DNA of 64,000 bases, from NCBI GenBank assembly GCA_001606155.1, contig LODT01000004.1, forward strand, positions 930,001 to 994,000, given 5' to 3'. Under the pieces are notes generated by a model. The model ran no database searches, was not told where the DNA came from, and saw nothing but the letters and a program-made list of their open reading frames with translations. The translations under genes and the position numbers were made by a program. The DNA is from Tieghemostelium lacteum (taxonomy: Eukaryota > Evosea > Eumycetozoa > Dictyosteliales > Raperosteliaceae). Below, piece after piece: positions 35,085-46,259 of the stretch. Position 1 is the first letter of the stretch, and the number at the start of each line of letters is the position of its first letter.

Positions 35085-36733
35085 ATGTCAAGTATGTAAT
35101 CAAAAACATAGAAGATCACTAATCAATCATTACTTCATTAATATACCCAAACACAACATATGTCTAATTTTAATATGTATATATAGATGAACTGGATCAT
35201 GATTGGAGTTTAGAGAACTATTTGATACACTCAAGTCATAGTCTACACTATGAAAGTTTTCTATTCAATTCCAATGATGAGGATAAACAAGTTCCATTTT
35301 CAATAAGTGCTATCCCACCTGGCACCATGTATATTCATAGTACTAATCAACAGTTACCTTCGTCTACTTTGACATCTCCGATACCATCTGAATACAGTCC
35401 TTGTGAAGAGAAGGAGAATCAGTCATCAGATGAGAATTCTGATGACCAAAGCTCTGATATTGAGAGTACTGATTCTTTCACTGAAACTGAAGATGACCAG
35501 CATAGTGATGATACTTTAAGTACTACATCTTCAAGTGATATTTCTTATATCAGTGACCAGAGTGATTATGAAGATGATGAAGAAGAAAATGTTGAGGATA
35601 AATCCAAGGAAGTTGAAATGAGTGTAACTCAAAGTCCATTCTCTGAAATTGAGAGCAAAACCAACCATTATGAAGATGAAAGTGTACCTATTGAGATTCA
35701 ATCTCCTTTGAAAACAAGTGTTGATCAGCAAAGGCAAAATGAAAAGACATTCTTTCATCCAGACTACTACAAGAGCATTGATAAAGCACTTGAAGGTATA
35801 AAAAACAAATTACAGCTAGCCAATAGACTTTTGGGTAAAGATAAACTAGAGAGATTAAAAGTAGTTCTAAATGATGTATTTCTCAGATTTATAAAGAAAA
35901 CCAATACAACCAAACACGATTACACCAATGACTATTTTCAACCATCAATTAGTGAGTATATTAAATTGGAGAAGTTAGATCTATCCATTCCAATGGTTTA
36001 CTACAACTACATGAAATATGTACCCAGTTTTGAAAATGAAGTTCATTCACTTACTAAAATCTACTATGAATCTGACCAAATTCTAAAATTATTTCATTCA
36101 GTATGTTTGGATGCCTTTTATAAAGAACCTATGGAATTTAGTACATCTTCAACATCAAAGAACAGTCAAGGTAAAAATGATACACTAAAGAGCCATTCAA
36201 CTATATCATCAACCTATTATCATCACCAGTTCAAGTATATCTACTCAAACTTCTTTATGATGATTGCTCATCAGAAACTTAGAGCTATGGAATTCATCTA
36301 TGAGAATAAGAAATACAATCAACCTGTTGATCCTGATATTCCAAAAACTCGTAGAACTCTGAACGATGATCAGAATAATTACATTTTGGAAATCTATAAA
36401 CGTGATGCTGAACATCCTTATCCTGATTACAATCTAAAGATTATCATTTCATGTTACTGTGATTTATCAAAATATCAATTATCCAATTGGTTATCCAACA
36501 AGAGATCAAGAGACAAAAACAAAAGAATTAAACAATTAAATTCATCAAAATCTTCCTCTTCTAAATCCAGATCAAAAACAAAGTCAAAATCAAAATCTAA
36601 AACTATCCCAGAATATGATTCATCAGATGATGATGACGAAATGGACAATAGTGAAGTTGATGATGATTTTGAATTTACACCATCCAAAAAATCACACTTT
36701 TTACAATATTATTCAGATTCAAGTGATGATTAA
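35085..36733 (+). CDS. TALE-class homeobox transcription factor
   Basis: Exon 1 codes only 7 nt (35085-35091, ATG TCA A); after a 95-nt intron exon 2 is 35187-36733, giving 517 aa. The start becomes MSNELDHDWSLENYLIHSSH. A long acidic Ser/Glu/Asp region (~60-160) could activate transcription. A helical middle region follows, and the homeodomain lies at ~residues 392-455 (TRRTLNDDQNNYILEIY, EHPYPD, LSNWLSNKRSRDKNKR). The PYP three-residue insert marks the TALE class; the usual WF is WL here, while Asn51 and Arg53 are kept. A poly-Lys/Ser tail and an acidic end close it. Confidence 0.85.
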
Positions 36734-36914
36734 TTTAATTAAATATTATTATAACAAATTTGTTTTAAAATAAAACCATCTAACAAAAATAATACTATTT
36801 TATAATTATATGTTATTGATACAACAGGGGGTGTGTGGGAATTTATTTGAATTTTGTTTGTTAATTATATTCTATTATCATTATTTGGGCGTCTTCAATG
36901 TTATATATTGATGA

Positions 36915-38445
36915 TTAATGTTTCTTTTCTTTATGAATATTAAAATTCTTTTTAATGAATTCATAGGTGACAAAAGTGATACCATGTGATGGAATACTTT
37001 TCATAAAATTTGGAATGATACCTCTATAGAGACCTTTGAAACCTTCTTTTTTGACAGTTTGTGAGATACCATCTAATAGACCTTTATAATTATCTGGTTT
37101 GGTGATAATTCTAGTCTTGATGACATGGAATGGGTATCCAACTAACTGACCACAAACAGAGGATATAGATGCACATGTGAGAAGTTGTAATGATGATGGG
37201 TAGGGGTTATTAGTTAATCTTATAATTTCATGTTTCAAAGTCTCGTAAACCATCATATTGATACCAGAGTGTGGAATAGTGGACAAGATACTTGCAGTCA
37301 AACCCCTGTAGAATGGGACAATGTACCCCTCGGATTTTGCAGTTTTTACAATACAATCAAAAATACCTTTGTACTCTGAAGAGGCAGTTAAACGAGTTCT
37401 TACAACTTCTAATGGGAACAATGAAGTATGAGCTGCAATACCAGCTACAGCACCAGCTGTGAATCTCTGACCACTTGTAAGCTCAGAGTCATTCTCTGCA
37501 AAAAGTTTTTTCACAGCTTCAAAAGTTGCAAATTTTACAGCAGATTCTGGTGAGACTTTGAGAATATTGGCAAAGTTTCCACGGAAAAGGCCACGGAAAC
37601 CACCGTCTGCGTAGACAGATCTAAAGGTGTCCATAAGTGATTTAGGAGCACCAGTGTTGATTTGGTAGGTTATTTTAACACGTTCCATTGGTGCTGTAAG
37701 TGTACGAGATACAACACCAGCAGTGGCACCAGCTGCCATATAAGTTAGAGTGGCTGATAATGATTTCTCAGCTTTTCCAACTGATGGTGGTGGTGGAATA
37801 AAACCACCATTATCATCACCTGCATCTAGAATATGAGCATCTTTCCAGTATGCTAAAATGGCAGATAATGAACTGTTAGGCAACAGAATCAACAGTTCTC
37901 TCCATTCATTAAAATCAATTTTATTATCCTTGTTAGTGTCTATACGATGAAATAGACGTGCTAACTCTTGTTCAGAGTACATTGGTAATCCTAGTTTCTT
38001 TATAGATTCTTCAATTTCATGAATATCTAATGACCCATTATGATCACTATCCAATTCATTAAATACTTTTTTCAATTGAATTAAGTTATTATTTGTAAAT
38101 TTCTCAAATTCCTATATAGTTGTTGTTATTGGTCATAATATACATATAAGGCCCACATGAGAAAATTGAATTTCAAATTTCCAAAATTTCAAAATTAATA
38201 TGATATTGTCTCTATATACCTTTAAAAAAGGAGTAGATTCTAGAAATTACACTTACACTAAAACTAATAGTTCCATCCTTATCATCATCTACATTTTGAA
38301 TAAAATTATTTATACTTTCATCATTTGATGGTATTTTTAATTTAAAGAAACCATCTTTGATTTCACTTTTACTGAGTCTACCGTCATTGTTTACATCTAA
38401 TTTTTTAAATAAATCTTTAATAAAATCCTTATCGTTACTATTCAT
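36915..38445 (-). CDS. mcfB: EF-hand mitochondrial substrate carrier (SCaMC/McfB-like)
   Basis: Exons 38445-38257 and 38111-36915 join in phase 0 to give 461 aa. Four EF-hands occupy ~1-165 (DVNNDGRLSKSE, DDDKDGTISFSE across the junction, DSDHNGSLDIHE, DTNKDNKIDFNE). Three mitochondrial carrier repeats follow, with signature motifs PMERVK, PLEVVR and PFHVIK. Calcium-binding carriers of this layout exchange ATP-Mg and phosphate across the inner membrane; D. discoideum mcfB has the same design. The symbol is by architecture only. Confidence 0.88.
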
Positions 38446-38607
38446 TCCTGACCCTCTGAAAGATATATATCAATAAAATTGAAATATGATTTTTGATAAT
38501 AAAAAAAAAAAAAATTAAATTGGTGAAGATATTTTGAAAAAGTAATCAAATTTGTGTCGATTTACATTATCACAGTTTTTAACAATCTAATTGTTGAACC
38601 CTTTATC

Positions 38608-39651
38608 TCAAGGTCTTTTTCTTTTTTCTTTTCCTTGTCCTTTATTATTATTATTATTATTGTTATTTACAGTGTCTGTATCTATAGACATACTTGTATC
38701 ATCTTTTGGTTTGGGTTTTGGTTTTGGTTTTGAGGTAGAGGGAGTTGGTGTAGTTGTGGTTGTGGTAGTTGTAGTTGTTATAGGTTTAGGTGAGTCAGTA
38801 GGTTTATGTTTGGGGTGTGGTTGTGTAAGTCCAGTTGGAGTTGTATCTTGTTGTCTTTCAAGTTTCCAAAGTTCTAAATCTTGTAGTTCTTTGGTATCAA
38901 AGACCATTGCAACACCTTTAGTTTTTCTAGTAAGTGCATGAAGTACTGCTGAGTGTGGATTTTTAGAAACTGTGTCTTTAGCTTGATCAAAAGTCATTCC
39001 AAAGAGATGACCAATATTAGAGATATCATAAGGACTACGAATGTTCTTTGAAGAGTTGGCATGACTACTCAATATAATCTGTTTACCAAATGATGATCTA
39101 ACTAATGCTGAACACAGCTGAAAGAAACTGTTTCTCTCAGCTTCTCTTTCAAAAATGGATGCATAGATAAGTTCAATGAATATACCTTTTTGTATACACT
39201 GACGAACCTTGTCTGGTTTAACATGGTATTTACACATAAAATTGAGTGTAATGATATCGATTTCAGTACTGTTGCATGCTTGGTTGAAAATTGCTTGATC
39301 TACACAGACTACACTTACGAGATCATAACTAGCAACTACAGGGTTACTGCCATTGATCAACATTAAATCTGCTGATGTTTTACATATAACTTCTAATCTT
39401 GTATATTGTTTTATTGATTTGTTACTAGACCCCATTCTCATCCATCCTGATCCTAGTGATTGTTGATCTGGTAAAATATCATCAAAAGTTACTTTGCTTA
39501 TCTTATTTATATCCTTTGGTGTTATCTTTCCCTCTACTGAATGTGTGAGTGCTACTGAATCATATCCTAATTTCATCAATAGCATCAATGTCTCTTTTAA
39601 CGATTCTGCATCTTGGTGACGATCAACATTTATATTTAAATCAAAATACAT
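38608..39651 (-). CDS. rpp30: RNase P/MRP protein subunit p30 (Rpp30)
   Basis: 347 aa from ATG 39651. The PHP-like TIM-barrel core (MYFDLNIN, LGYDSVALTHSVEGK, SSHANSSKNIRSPYDISNIGHLFGM) is that of RNase P p30, which processes tRNA 5' ends in the nucleus. Residues ~270-347 form a tail of Pro/Lys/Thr/Asn tracts ending KEKRKRP, a likely nuclear signal. The catalytic metal ligands of bacterial PHP enzymes are absent, as usual for p30. Confidence 0.88.
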   Translation of the reverse strand: MYFDLNINVDRHQDAESLKETLMLLMKLGYDSVALTHSVEGKITPKDINKISKVTFDDILPDQQSLGSGWMRMGSSNKSIKQYTRLEVICKTSADLMLINGSNPVVASYDLVSVVCVDQAIFNQACNSTEIDIITLNFMCKYHVKPDKVRQCIQKGIFIELIYASIFEREAERNSFFQLCSALVRSSFGKQIILSSHANSSKNIRSPYDISNIGHLFGMTFDQAKDTVSKNPHSAVLHALTRKTKGVAMVFDTKELQDLELWKLERQQDTTPTGLTQPHPKHKPTDSPKPITTTTTTTTTTPTPSTSKPKPKPKPKDDTSMSIDTDTVNNNNNNNNKGQGKEKRKRP

Positions 39652-40179
39652 TTCGAAAACCAAAAAATGAAAAACATTTGAAATATAAATTGATTTTTTA
39701 TAATTATTTCTTTGCCATACACATTTAATTCTCTTTACAATACAATAAATGTTTATCTCCCACCATTTTTGAATGTAACTCTTTTCGTCAATTTTTTTAT
39801 ATATTAATATCTTTCAATTCTTTATAAAGAATACAAAATAAATATATATATTTCCGTTAGAACAATACAATTCTCAAGTTCAGACTTAGTATCAGGACAT
39901 TATTGGGTTTACACCATAACCTAGTTATTCTGAATGTGGGTTCTTAGTGTCACTTTAAGCATATATCTAAGACAGTGTTAAGCACTGTGCCCTTAAAAAT
40001 ATATTATTGTTTGGATTCACTGATAAATACTATAAAATTTCTAGAATTATAATACTAATTGAAGATTCTAAGTTTATCGAGATTTGGGTTTGTTGACCAG
40101 TTTCTTGAGATTTTCTAATTTTGTTTTGATTGATATGTTTTTTAGAAAATCTTTTTTTTAAGTTTATTGTTGGTATGAA
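39652..40179. other. divergent intergenic region with a GC-richer island
   Basis: Between Rpp30 (-) and the SDR gene (+). The island at ~39875-40005 stands out in base composition and holds a perfect 6-bp hairpin (ACAGTG-TTAAG-CACTGT, 39972-39988). No tRNA boxes seen; a non-coding RNA is possible but unproven. Confidence 0.35.
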
Positions 40180-41745
40180 ATGGACATAAGCGATGATGAC
40201 CTACTAGATGCATCACAATTAAAAAAGTTTAACTTTTCAAATAAAAAGTTAAATATTGAGAATAATGGCGTCACATATGATCAACCTAAAATTAATCCAC
40301 CAAATAACAACACATCTGTGAAACCAACAACCCCAGATTCAAAAATATTTACATTACAATTGGAAAATCATTGTCTTCAACAACAATTACTAGAACTACA
40401 ATCACTGCTATTAAAAGAAAAACATTTAAACAGTACTGTTAATAGTAATAATAATAATAAAGAGAATGATATTGAAAATGAAGAGGATGATATAGAATTA
40501 CCAAATGAAAATGTTAAAATGGATGTAGTTGAAACTAAACCAGCATTTGTGGCAATACCTAAAAATATAAATAATATTCTACCGAATGGAACTGAAGAGG
40601 TTATTGTAGATACTAAAACCAAGAGGGCAATTGAAGAGGATCTAAATTATCTCACAAACTTTTTAAAGAGATTTGACAAGTATCCTATTGGTGCTATTAG
40701 AACTAATACTGCTTACCCTGATTTTTCAAAAGCAATGTATCGTATATTTGCAATGAAAAGAGCTAGCAAACCTATTGTTAGTCATGACCAACAACTTGTT
40801 AACAAAAGTGGTATCAGACAAAGACGTGATGAAAAGAAACAAAAAGTCAATGTCTATTCCAAATCTATCGAATTTACTCTGAAAAATGATGGTAGTGAAC
40901 CATTGAAATTAGAGTATATTAAAGAAACAAGTTTAAATAATAATGATGTGAATAATGGTGATACTAGAAAACCTGAAATTGAAGGTGCTGATGACGATGA
41001 TATCGTACTTGATAAGACTGGTATCTCTAAAGAGACTGTTGATGTAGAAGGTGCTGAGAAAGAAGATGCCGAGAAACTTAAATATAGATTGAAACAACCT
41101 AGACAATGTTATATTTGCAAATGTGAATATTACTATTTACATTTCTTTTATGATCAATTGTGTTGGAGATGTGGTCAAGTGAATTATTCAAAGAGATTCA
41201 ATAACTCTGATTTAACAGGTAGAGTTGCAATTGTAACTGGTGCTAGAATAAAGATTGGTTATCAGGTATGTTTGAAACTTCTCAGATCTGGATGTACTGT
41301 AATTGCAACTACAAGATTCCCAAAAGACTCTGCTATTCGGTATAGTCAAGAACAAGATTATGATCAATTTAAAGATCGTCTACATATCTATTCACTCAAT
41401 TTAGTGGATTTGAAGTCACTTGAACTGTTTTGTAACCACATTAAACAACAGTACCAGTACATTGATATTATTGTAAATAACGCTGCTCAGACAATCAAAA
41501 GATCTGCAAAATACTATGAGACTTTGAATCTCTTAGAATCCAAAGAATTCAATCTCTTACCTGAACCAACTAGAATTGTCCTAAACCAATTTGAAACCCA
41601 CAAAGACACCTATCTAACCAACAAAAACAATCTAATCGGTCTAACAACATCAACTGAACATTCCAATGAACAATTTGAAGAACAACATAAAGTATTCACC
41701 CAAAATTTATTAACTTTTAAACCACTTACCCAACAATCAAATATC

Positions 41746-41788
<43 letters not shown>

Positions 41789-42381
41789 GTAGTCATCTGA
41801 ATTTAATATATAAACCCAATGACTATGTTGATTTGAATGATTTGGATGAAGATGGTCTACCAAATGATAAAAGACCAATTACAAGTTGGGCTCAAAAAGT
41901 GTATCAAACTAGTACTTTGGAATTACTAGAGTCACATGCAGTCAGTTCATTTGCACCATTTATAATGTTATCACATCTCTTTGAATTAGTACAAAGAGCT
42001 GCAAATAGAGATGGTTCCATTGGTGCATTTATTTTGAATGTTAGTGCTATGGAAGGTAAATTCTCTAGATTTTATAAATCTAGTAATCACCCACACACTA
42101 ATATGGCAAAAGCATCGCAGAATATGTTTACAAGAACCTCATCTGCTGAGTTATCTCAACATCGTATCTACATGAACTCAATTGAAACTGGTTGGATTAC
42201 CGATGAGAGAACATTCCAGTCCAAACAAAGATGTAAAGATAGATCTGGAACTGACTGGCAACCACCTCTAGACGATATAGATGGTGCCTCGAGAACTCTT
42301 GATCCTATCTATGAAGCTATGAATACCTCTCAACCAACCTTTGGATTTTTCTATAAAAACTATTTCCCAGTTAATTGGTAA
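40180..42381 (+). CDS. zinc-knuckle protein with short-chain dehydrogenase-like domain
   Basis: 733 aa, one exon. The N-terminus has a Gln/Leu coiled coil (LENHCLQQQLLELQSLLLKE). A central four-Cys knuckle (CYICKCEYY...CWRCG, ~310-335) leads straight into an SDR Rossmann fold: LTGRVAIVTGARIKIGYQ with TGxxxKIG, then DIIVNNAAQT. The catalytic YxxxK is altered to HTNMAK, keeping Lys but not Tyr, and the conserved Ser region is NVSAMEG. A 16-residue Asn run lies between. Such large SDR-like proteins exist in several protists and fungi. The missing Tyr suggests a non-classical or regulatory role. Confidence 0.75.
41747..41789. repeat. in-frame AAT microsatellite coding poly-Asn
   Basis: About 14 tandem AAT units within the SDR-like gene, in an insertion between the Rossmann fold and the catalytic segment. 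Confidence 0.9.
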
Positions 42382-42477
42382 ATCATTACAATAAAATTGC
42401 AATATATTTAAAAACAAAAAAAAAAGTAATTATTTATAATTAAAATATTATTAAATAGATAAGTTATATTTAAATAA

Positions 42478-44439
42478 TTATCTAGAGGACATTCTTTTAA
42501 GAATATCTTGACTTTGTAAGTTTAGTAATGCCAATCCGCTAACTCTCTTAGCTCTTGGTTTTGGTGGAGGTTTTGGTCTTCCATTAGCAGTATAAGAAAC
42601 TGTAACAGCATTAGTACTTGGAGAAGAGTCAATTTCAGACTTTTTAATTGATAATTCACTAAATGCATTAATTAAATTACTTGGTTCTTCATCTTCATCG
42701 TCTTCGTTTTCGTCTTCTTCTTCAATTTCATCTTCTTCTACTTCCTCATCTATCTCTTCTTCCTCTTCCTCTACTTGTTCTTCTTCCTCTACTTTAATTT
42801 CTTTTATTTCTTCTTTTACTAACTGAGGAGATGGTGGAACTAATTTGGCAGTGGATATAGTGGATTTCTTTCTTCTTAGACCAGATAGATTTCTGAATTT
42901 TGAAGGAGTGTAGTCTTTTGGTGTTTTTGGATATTGGATTTCTAATGCAATCTTTGGAGTGAGAGGTGTTGAGTGTTGGTTTAATATAATTGGTTTCAGT
43001 GGTGTAATTGGTAATACATCGCCCTCATCTTGTGTTGAGGTATTTTGTGAAATTGTATTGTTATTTAGTGATATTACAGGTGTGGTAGTAGTAGTTGATT
43101 GAGTTTTATCTGATTTCAATGGTACTTCAACTGAAACTGGTACTGAAGGTTTTGGAAATTCTTTTGGAATGATACCATCAGATGAAATTCTAATTGAATT
43201 TTGTGGTGTTAAGTCAACAGGTGCATTAGTGAGTGAACTAAAAAATGGGTGATTGAGCATGGTATAGGCAAATGTCATTTGGAGTTTTTTCTTTAGATTG
43301 GAAAGTAGTTTTTTATCTTTAGCATTCACTGGATCATTGATATCATTGATCTTTAAACTACTCAATGATTTGACAAAAGATGCCAAATCTACAGAGGGGT
43401 TAAAGTTTTTGGAATTTGGATTCTTGTGATTGTAAATGATATTGTTGGAATCTGGCATTCTGATACGACTGAGACCAAAATCTGAAATCTTTACAATAAA
43501 GTCAGATACCACCCAATGCTTATAAATCTTCTCTTGAGAATCTTCGTCTTTGTAGAACCAATCTTGATAGACTATATACTTTTTATCGGTTGGAAAAGCC
43601 TGTAGGAGTATATTTCCAGCATGTAAATCATTGTGATTGAATTCCAGTTCCTTTTGAGCTATTGAAATGGCATAGATTACCTGAAACAGTAGTGACTTTA
43701 ACCTGGATAATGAAAACCCATAATCTTGTTTATAGTCACTTAGTGACTTGAATTTAGCATATTCCAATATAAAATGCATATATTGATTGTTTTTCAGTTG
43801 GTGGTGACCATCTTTAGTGTGGGTTGTTTCAGTGTCTCCTCTGGAGGTTGAGGCTGGAGCTGCCTTGTACCATTTTACCATCTCAATAAAATTACAAGAC
43901 TTATTCTCCAAAGACATTTGTCTGAGTTTATCAAGAATAATTTGTTCTCTATAGGACTGATCAGACTTATTCTTTGGTGACGATATGTATTGTCTCTTTA
44001 CTGCATAGTGACAATTTTGATTATTACTAATAAAGAAAACATGTCCATTCTTCCCACTTGCACTACCCATACTATTGTCAATATTGAATTTATAATCTTC
44101 TCCACTATTTAGGTTTATATTAAGTACTGATAGATCAATATCTTCAACTTCATCACCGTCATCATCTTTAACCTGACTTTTCTTTTGTTTAACCATTTTG
44201 GAAAGTGGTAGTTTCTTTACTTGATTTACAGTACCATTATTCTCTTTGTTATTGTGAGTATTCATCTTACCAGTACCTGGTGAAAAAAAGGTATTGGGTG
44301 TCTTTAACAATCTAGAATACATATGTCCATCTGCTTGTTTAGATGGTGTTTTAAATTCATTTGTTGACTCACACTCTTGACTACCACCACTAGATAGCCT
44401 CTTTTCAACTCCTTGAGATACCTTTGATAGCTGAGACAT
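42478..44439 (-). CDS. haspin-like protein kinase
   Basis: 653 aa, one exon. A Lys/Ser-rich N-terminus precedes a divergent kinase domain (~125-400): glycine loop region GSASGKNGHVFFI, lysine HYAVKR, LEFNHNDLHAGNILL as catalytic loop and VKISDFGLSRIRM as metal loop. The phrase LEFxHxDLHxxNxLL and the helix LLFQVIYAISIAQKE echo haspin, the histone H3 Thr3 kinase. Unlike haspin (DYT) a DFG is kept, and HRD reads HND. The C-terminal half has TP-rich segments and an acidic Glu run, then a basic PPPKPRAKRVSG end. Haspin assignment is probable, not certain. Confidence 0.65.
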   Translation of the reverse strand: MSQLSKVSQGVEKRLSSGGSQECESTNEFKTPSKQADGHMYSRLLKTPNTFFSPGTGKMNTHNNKENNGTVNQVKKLPLSKMVKQKKSQVKDDDGDEVEDIDLSVLNINLNSGEDYKFNIDNSMGSASGKNGHVFFISNNQNCHYAVKRQYISSPKNKSDQSYREQIILDKLRQMSLENKSCNFIEMVKWYKAAPASTSRGDTETTHTKDGHHQLKNNQYMHFILEYAKFKSLSDYKQDYGFSLSRLKSLLFQVIYAISIAQKELEFNHNDLHAGNILLQAFPTDKKYIVYQDWFYKDEDSQEKIYKHWVVSDFIVKISDFGLSRIRMPDSNNIIYNHKNPNSKNFNPSVDLASFVKSLSSLKINDINDPVNAKDKKLLSNLKKKLQMTFAYTMLNHPFFSSLTNAPVDLTPQNSIRISSDGIIPKEFPKPSVPVSVEVPLKSDKTQSTTTTTPVISLNNNTISQNTSTQDEGDVLPITPLKPIILNQHSTPLTPKIALEIQYPKTPKDYTPSKFRNLSGLRRKKSTISTAKLVPPSPQLVKEEIKEIKVEEEEQVEEEEEEIDEEVEEDEIEEEDENEDDEDEEPSNLINAFSELSIKKSEIDSSPSTNAVTVSYTANGRPKPPPKPRAKRVSGLALLNLQSQDILKRMSSR

Positions 44440-44716
44440 TCTAAAATTTAAAAGTGTGGCTGATCAAAAAAAAATATTCTTTTATTATATTTGAAATTCA
44501 ACTGATAAAAATTTTGGCGGTTTCTTTAATAATAATTTTAAAAAAGTTTTATATATTATACAAATTCCTATATTACATGACTAAATTAAAATATTGAGAT
44601 ATAAATTTTGAATTATATAAATAAATTTATAATGGTGTATATAAATTTATATAATAAATATATTTAGTTGTTAAATTTTTTTTAAATTTTTTGTTTTGGC
44701 AAAAACAACAAACACG

Positions 44717-45631
44717 ATGAACAGGGATATAAATCTGATTGAACTATCAGATCTCTTTAATCCAGAATTTTTGACAGGTGATGAATATCAATATATATTC
44801 ATCGAAATTATAAAATATCTATTGTTCCAAAGGAAACAAATCGATAAACCATTTAATGAGATTTTCAAGAATACTTGGATCACCACACCATCACAAAATA
44901 ATAGTAATAAACCATCATTCAAAACGCAAAAGTTTATTGAAGCTATAAATACACTATTCAATTCGCTTGAAGTTGTATTTACAAATAACAGTAATAAACT
45001 ACCTTTACTGATATCATTTAATTTGGGATCATCACCATTGAATCCAAAAGAAATTTATTTATTTTTTTATGATCAATCTATAAGTATAAATAATAATAAT
45101 AATTATAATAGTAATAATAATAATAATAATAATAATAGTAGTAGAAGTGGTAGTAATGGTAATACTAGTACAAGTAGTAGTGGTAGTAGTATAGGGTCAC
45201 CAAAAAGACATAATATAGCAGAGATTTCAAGACAAATTATGAAGAGGTTAATTATAGATTATTCAGATAAGTTTATTGATGATATACAATCTGGTTTGAA
45301 AATGTATTTTTCAATATACACAAGTAGGAGTGCTCAATTGATTAGTAAGAATGATAACGATGAAGATGAAGAATGTTATATACCAAATCAAGACTTTCAA
45401 TTAAAACTACAAAAATCAACTAAAGTAACAATATTTAATTTCACTTCACACCCATATATATTTAATTTCCTAGATATTCAGTCTACAAAAATAATAATAC
45501 ATAACTTTAATGAAAACAATCAGAATAACAACAATAGCAATAACAACACTATAGATCAAGAAAAAGAAGAAGAAGAAGAAGAAGGCGATAATATATGGTT
45601 TCAATTTAGTGAAACCTTTTCAGGAATTTAG
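44717..45631 (+). CDS. mad2l1bp: p31comet orthologue (MAD2L1-binding protein)
   Basis: 304 aa from ATG 44717. YIFIEIIKYLLFQRKQIDKP parallels human QFTCELLKHIMYQRQQLPLP. ISFNLGSSPLNPKEIYLFFYD parallels LLGGNALSPKEFYELDL. The end NIWFQFSETFSGI parallels YIWFQAPVTFKGFRE. p31comet is a HORMA-fold adaptor that delivers Mad2 to TRIP13 and silences the spindle checkpoint. Two Asn/Ser tracts (~150-185 and near the C-terminus) are inserted. Divergently paired with the haspin-like kinase gene, 277 bp apart; both are mitotic if correctly named. Confidence 0.8.
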   Translation: MNRDINLIELSDLFNPEFLTGDEYQYIFIEIIKYLLFQRKQIDKPFNEIFKNTWITTPSQNNSNKPSFKTQKFIEAINTLFNSLEVVFTNNSNKLPLLISFNLGSSPLNPKEIYLFFYDQSISINNNNNYNSNNNNNNNNSSRSGSNGNTSTSSSGSSIGSPKRHNIAEISRQIMKRLIIDYSDKFIDDIQSGLKMYFSIYTSRSAQLISKNDNDEDEECYIPNQDFQLKLQKSTKVTIFNFTSHPYIFNFLDIQSTKIIIHNFNENNQNNNNSNNNTIDQEKEEEEEEGDNIWFQFSETFSGI

Positions 45632-45803
45632 GTTATTATATTTATAATAAATATATAAAACCTATAATGTAGCAGTAATAGTCTCAAATTACAATCTTAC
45701 TTTAATAATCTGGGTAAACCTAAATACCATATAATCAACTTTAGATTTAAAATTATTTCAAATGAAATGATTTATTGGTGATTTTAGTACTGTGAATAGC
45801 AGT

Positions 45804-46259
45804 TTAGAATAAATCAACGTATTTAACATAGATGTTAGCTGGGTTGTTACCTTTGTTGATGTAACCAAAGGTGTGGGTTTGACCTGGAGATAATTTGGTA
45901 ACATAGGTTGGGAGAACAAGGTTACCATTGGAGAGTCTGGTGATTGACCAGATGGCATTGTTGTCTTTTAGATTCATGTTTTGGGTACCCAATACAACAT
46001 TCTTGACATTTTTGTGGGAGGCATTTCTGATGGTGACTTCAACTTGAGTGTATGGTTGTTGACCATTGTTATCAGACCATCTTGAAACTACCTTTTGAGT
46101 TACAATAACATCACCACAATAGTAAACACATCTGTATTGACCATTATCACAGACACAACTGTGACCTATTTCACATTGGTGTGGACCACATACATCAAAA
46201 TTAGCACTGACAGAAGCAATTGCCAAACAAGCAACTAAGAGAGCAAAGATGAATTTCAT
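45804..46259 (-). CDS. secreted CBM49 carbohydrate-binding protein
   Basis: 151 aa with a signal peptide (MKFIFALLVACLAIASVSA). A short Cys-rich segment with eight Cys follows (CGPHQCEIGHSCVCDNGQYRC), then a CBM49 domain (residues ~50-150; WSDNNGQQPYTQVEVTI, WSITRLSNGNLVLPTYV, LSPGQTHTFGYI). CBM49 domains in dictyostelids bind cellulose of stalk, slug sheath and spore coat. A matrix protein role is likely. Confidence 0.85.
   Translation of the reverse strand: MKFIFALLVACLAIASVSANFDVCGPHQCEIGHSCVCDNGQYRCVYYCGDVIVTQKVVSRWSDNNGQQPYTQVEVTIRNASHKNVKNVVLGTQNMNLKDNNAIWSITRLSNGNLVLPTYVTKLSPGQTHTFGYINKGNNPANIYVKYVDLF

Noticed and set aside
38591-38941. Plus-strand hydrophobic ORF
   Set aside because: Antisense of the low-complexity tail of RNase P p30.
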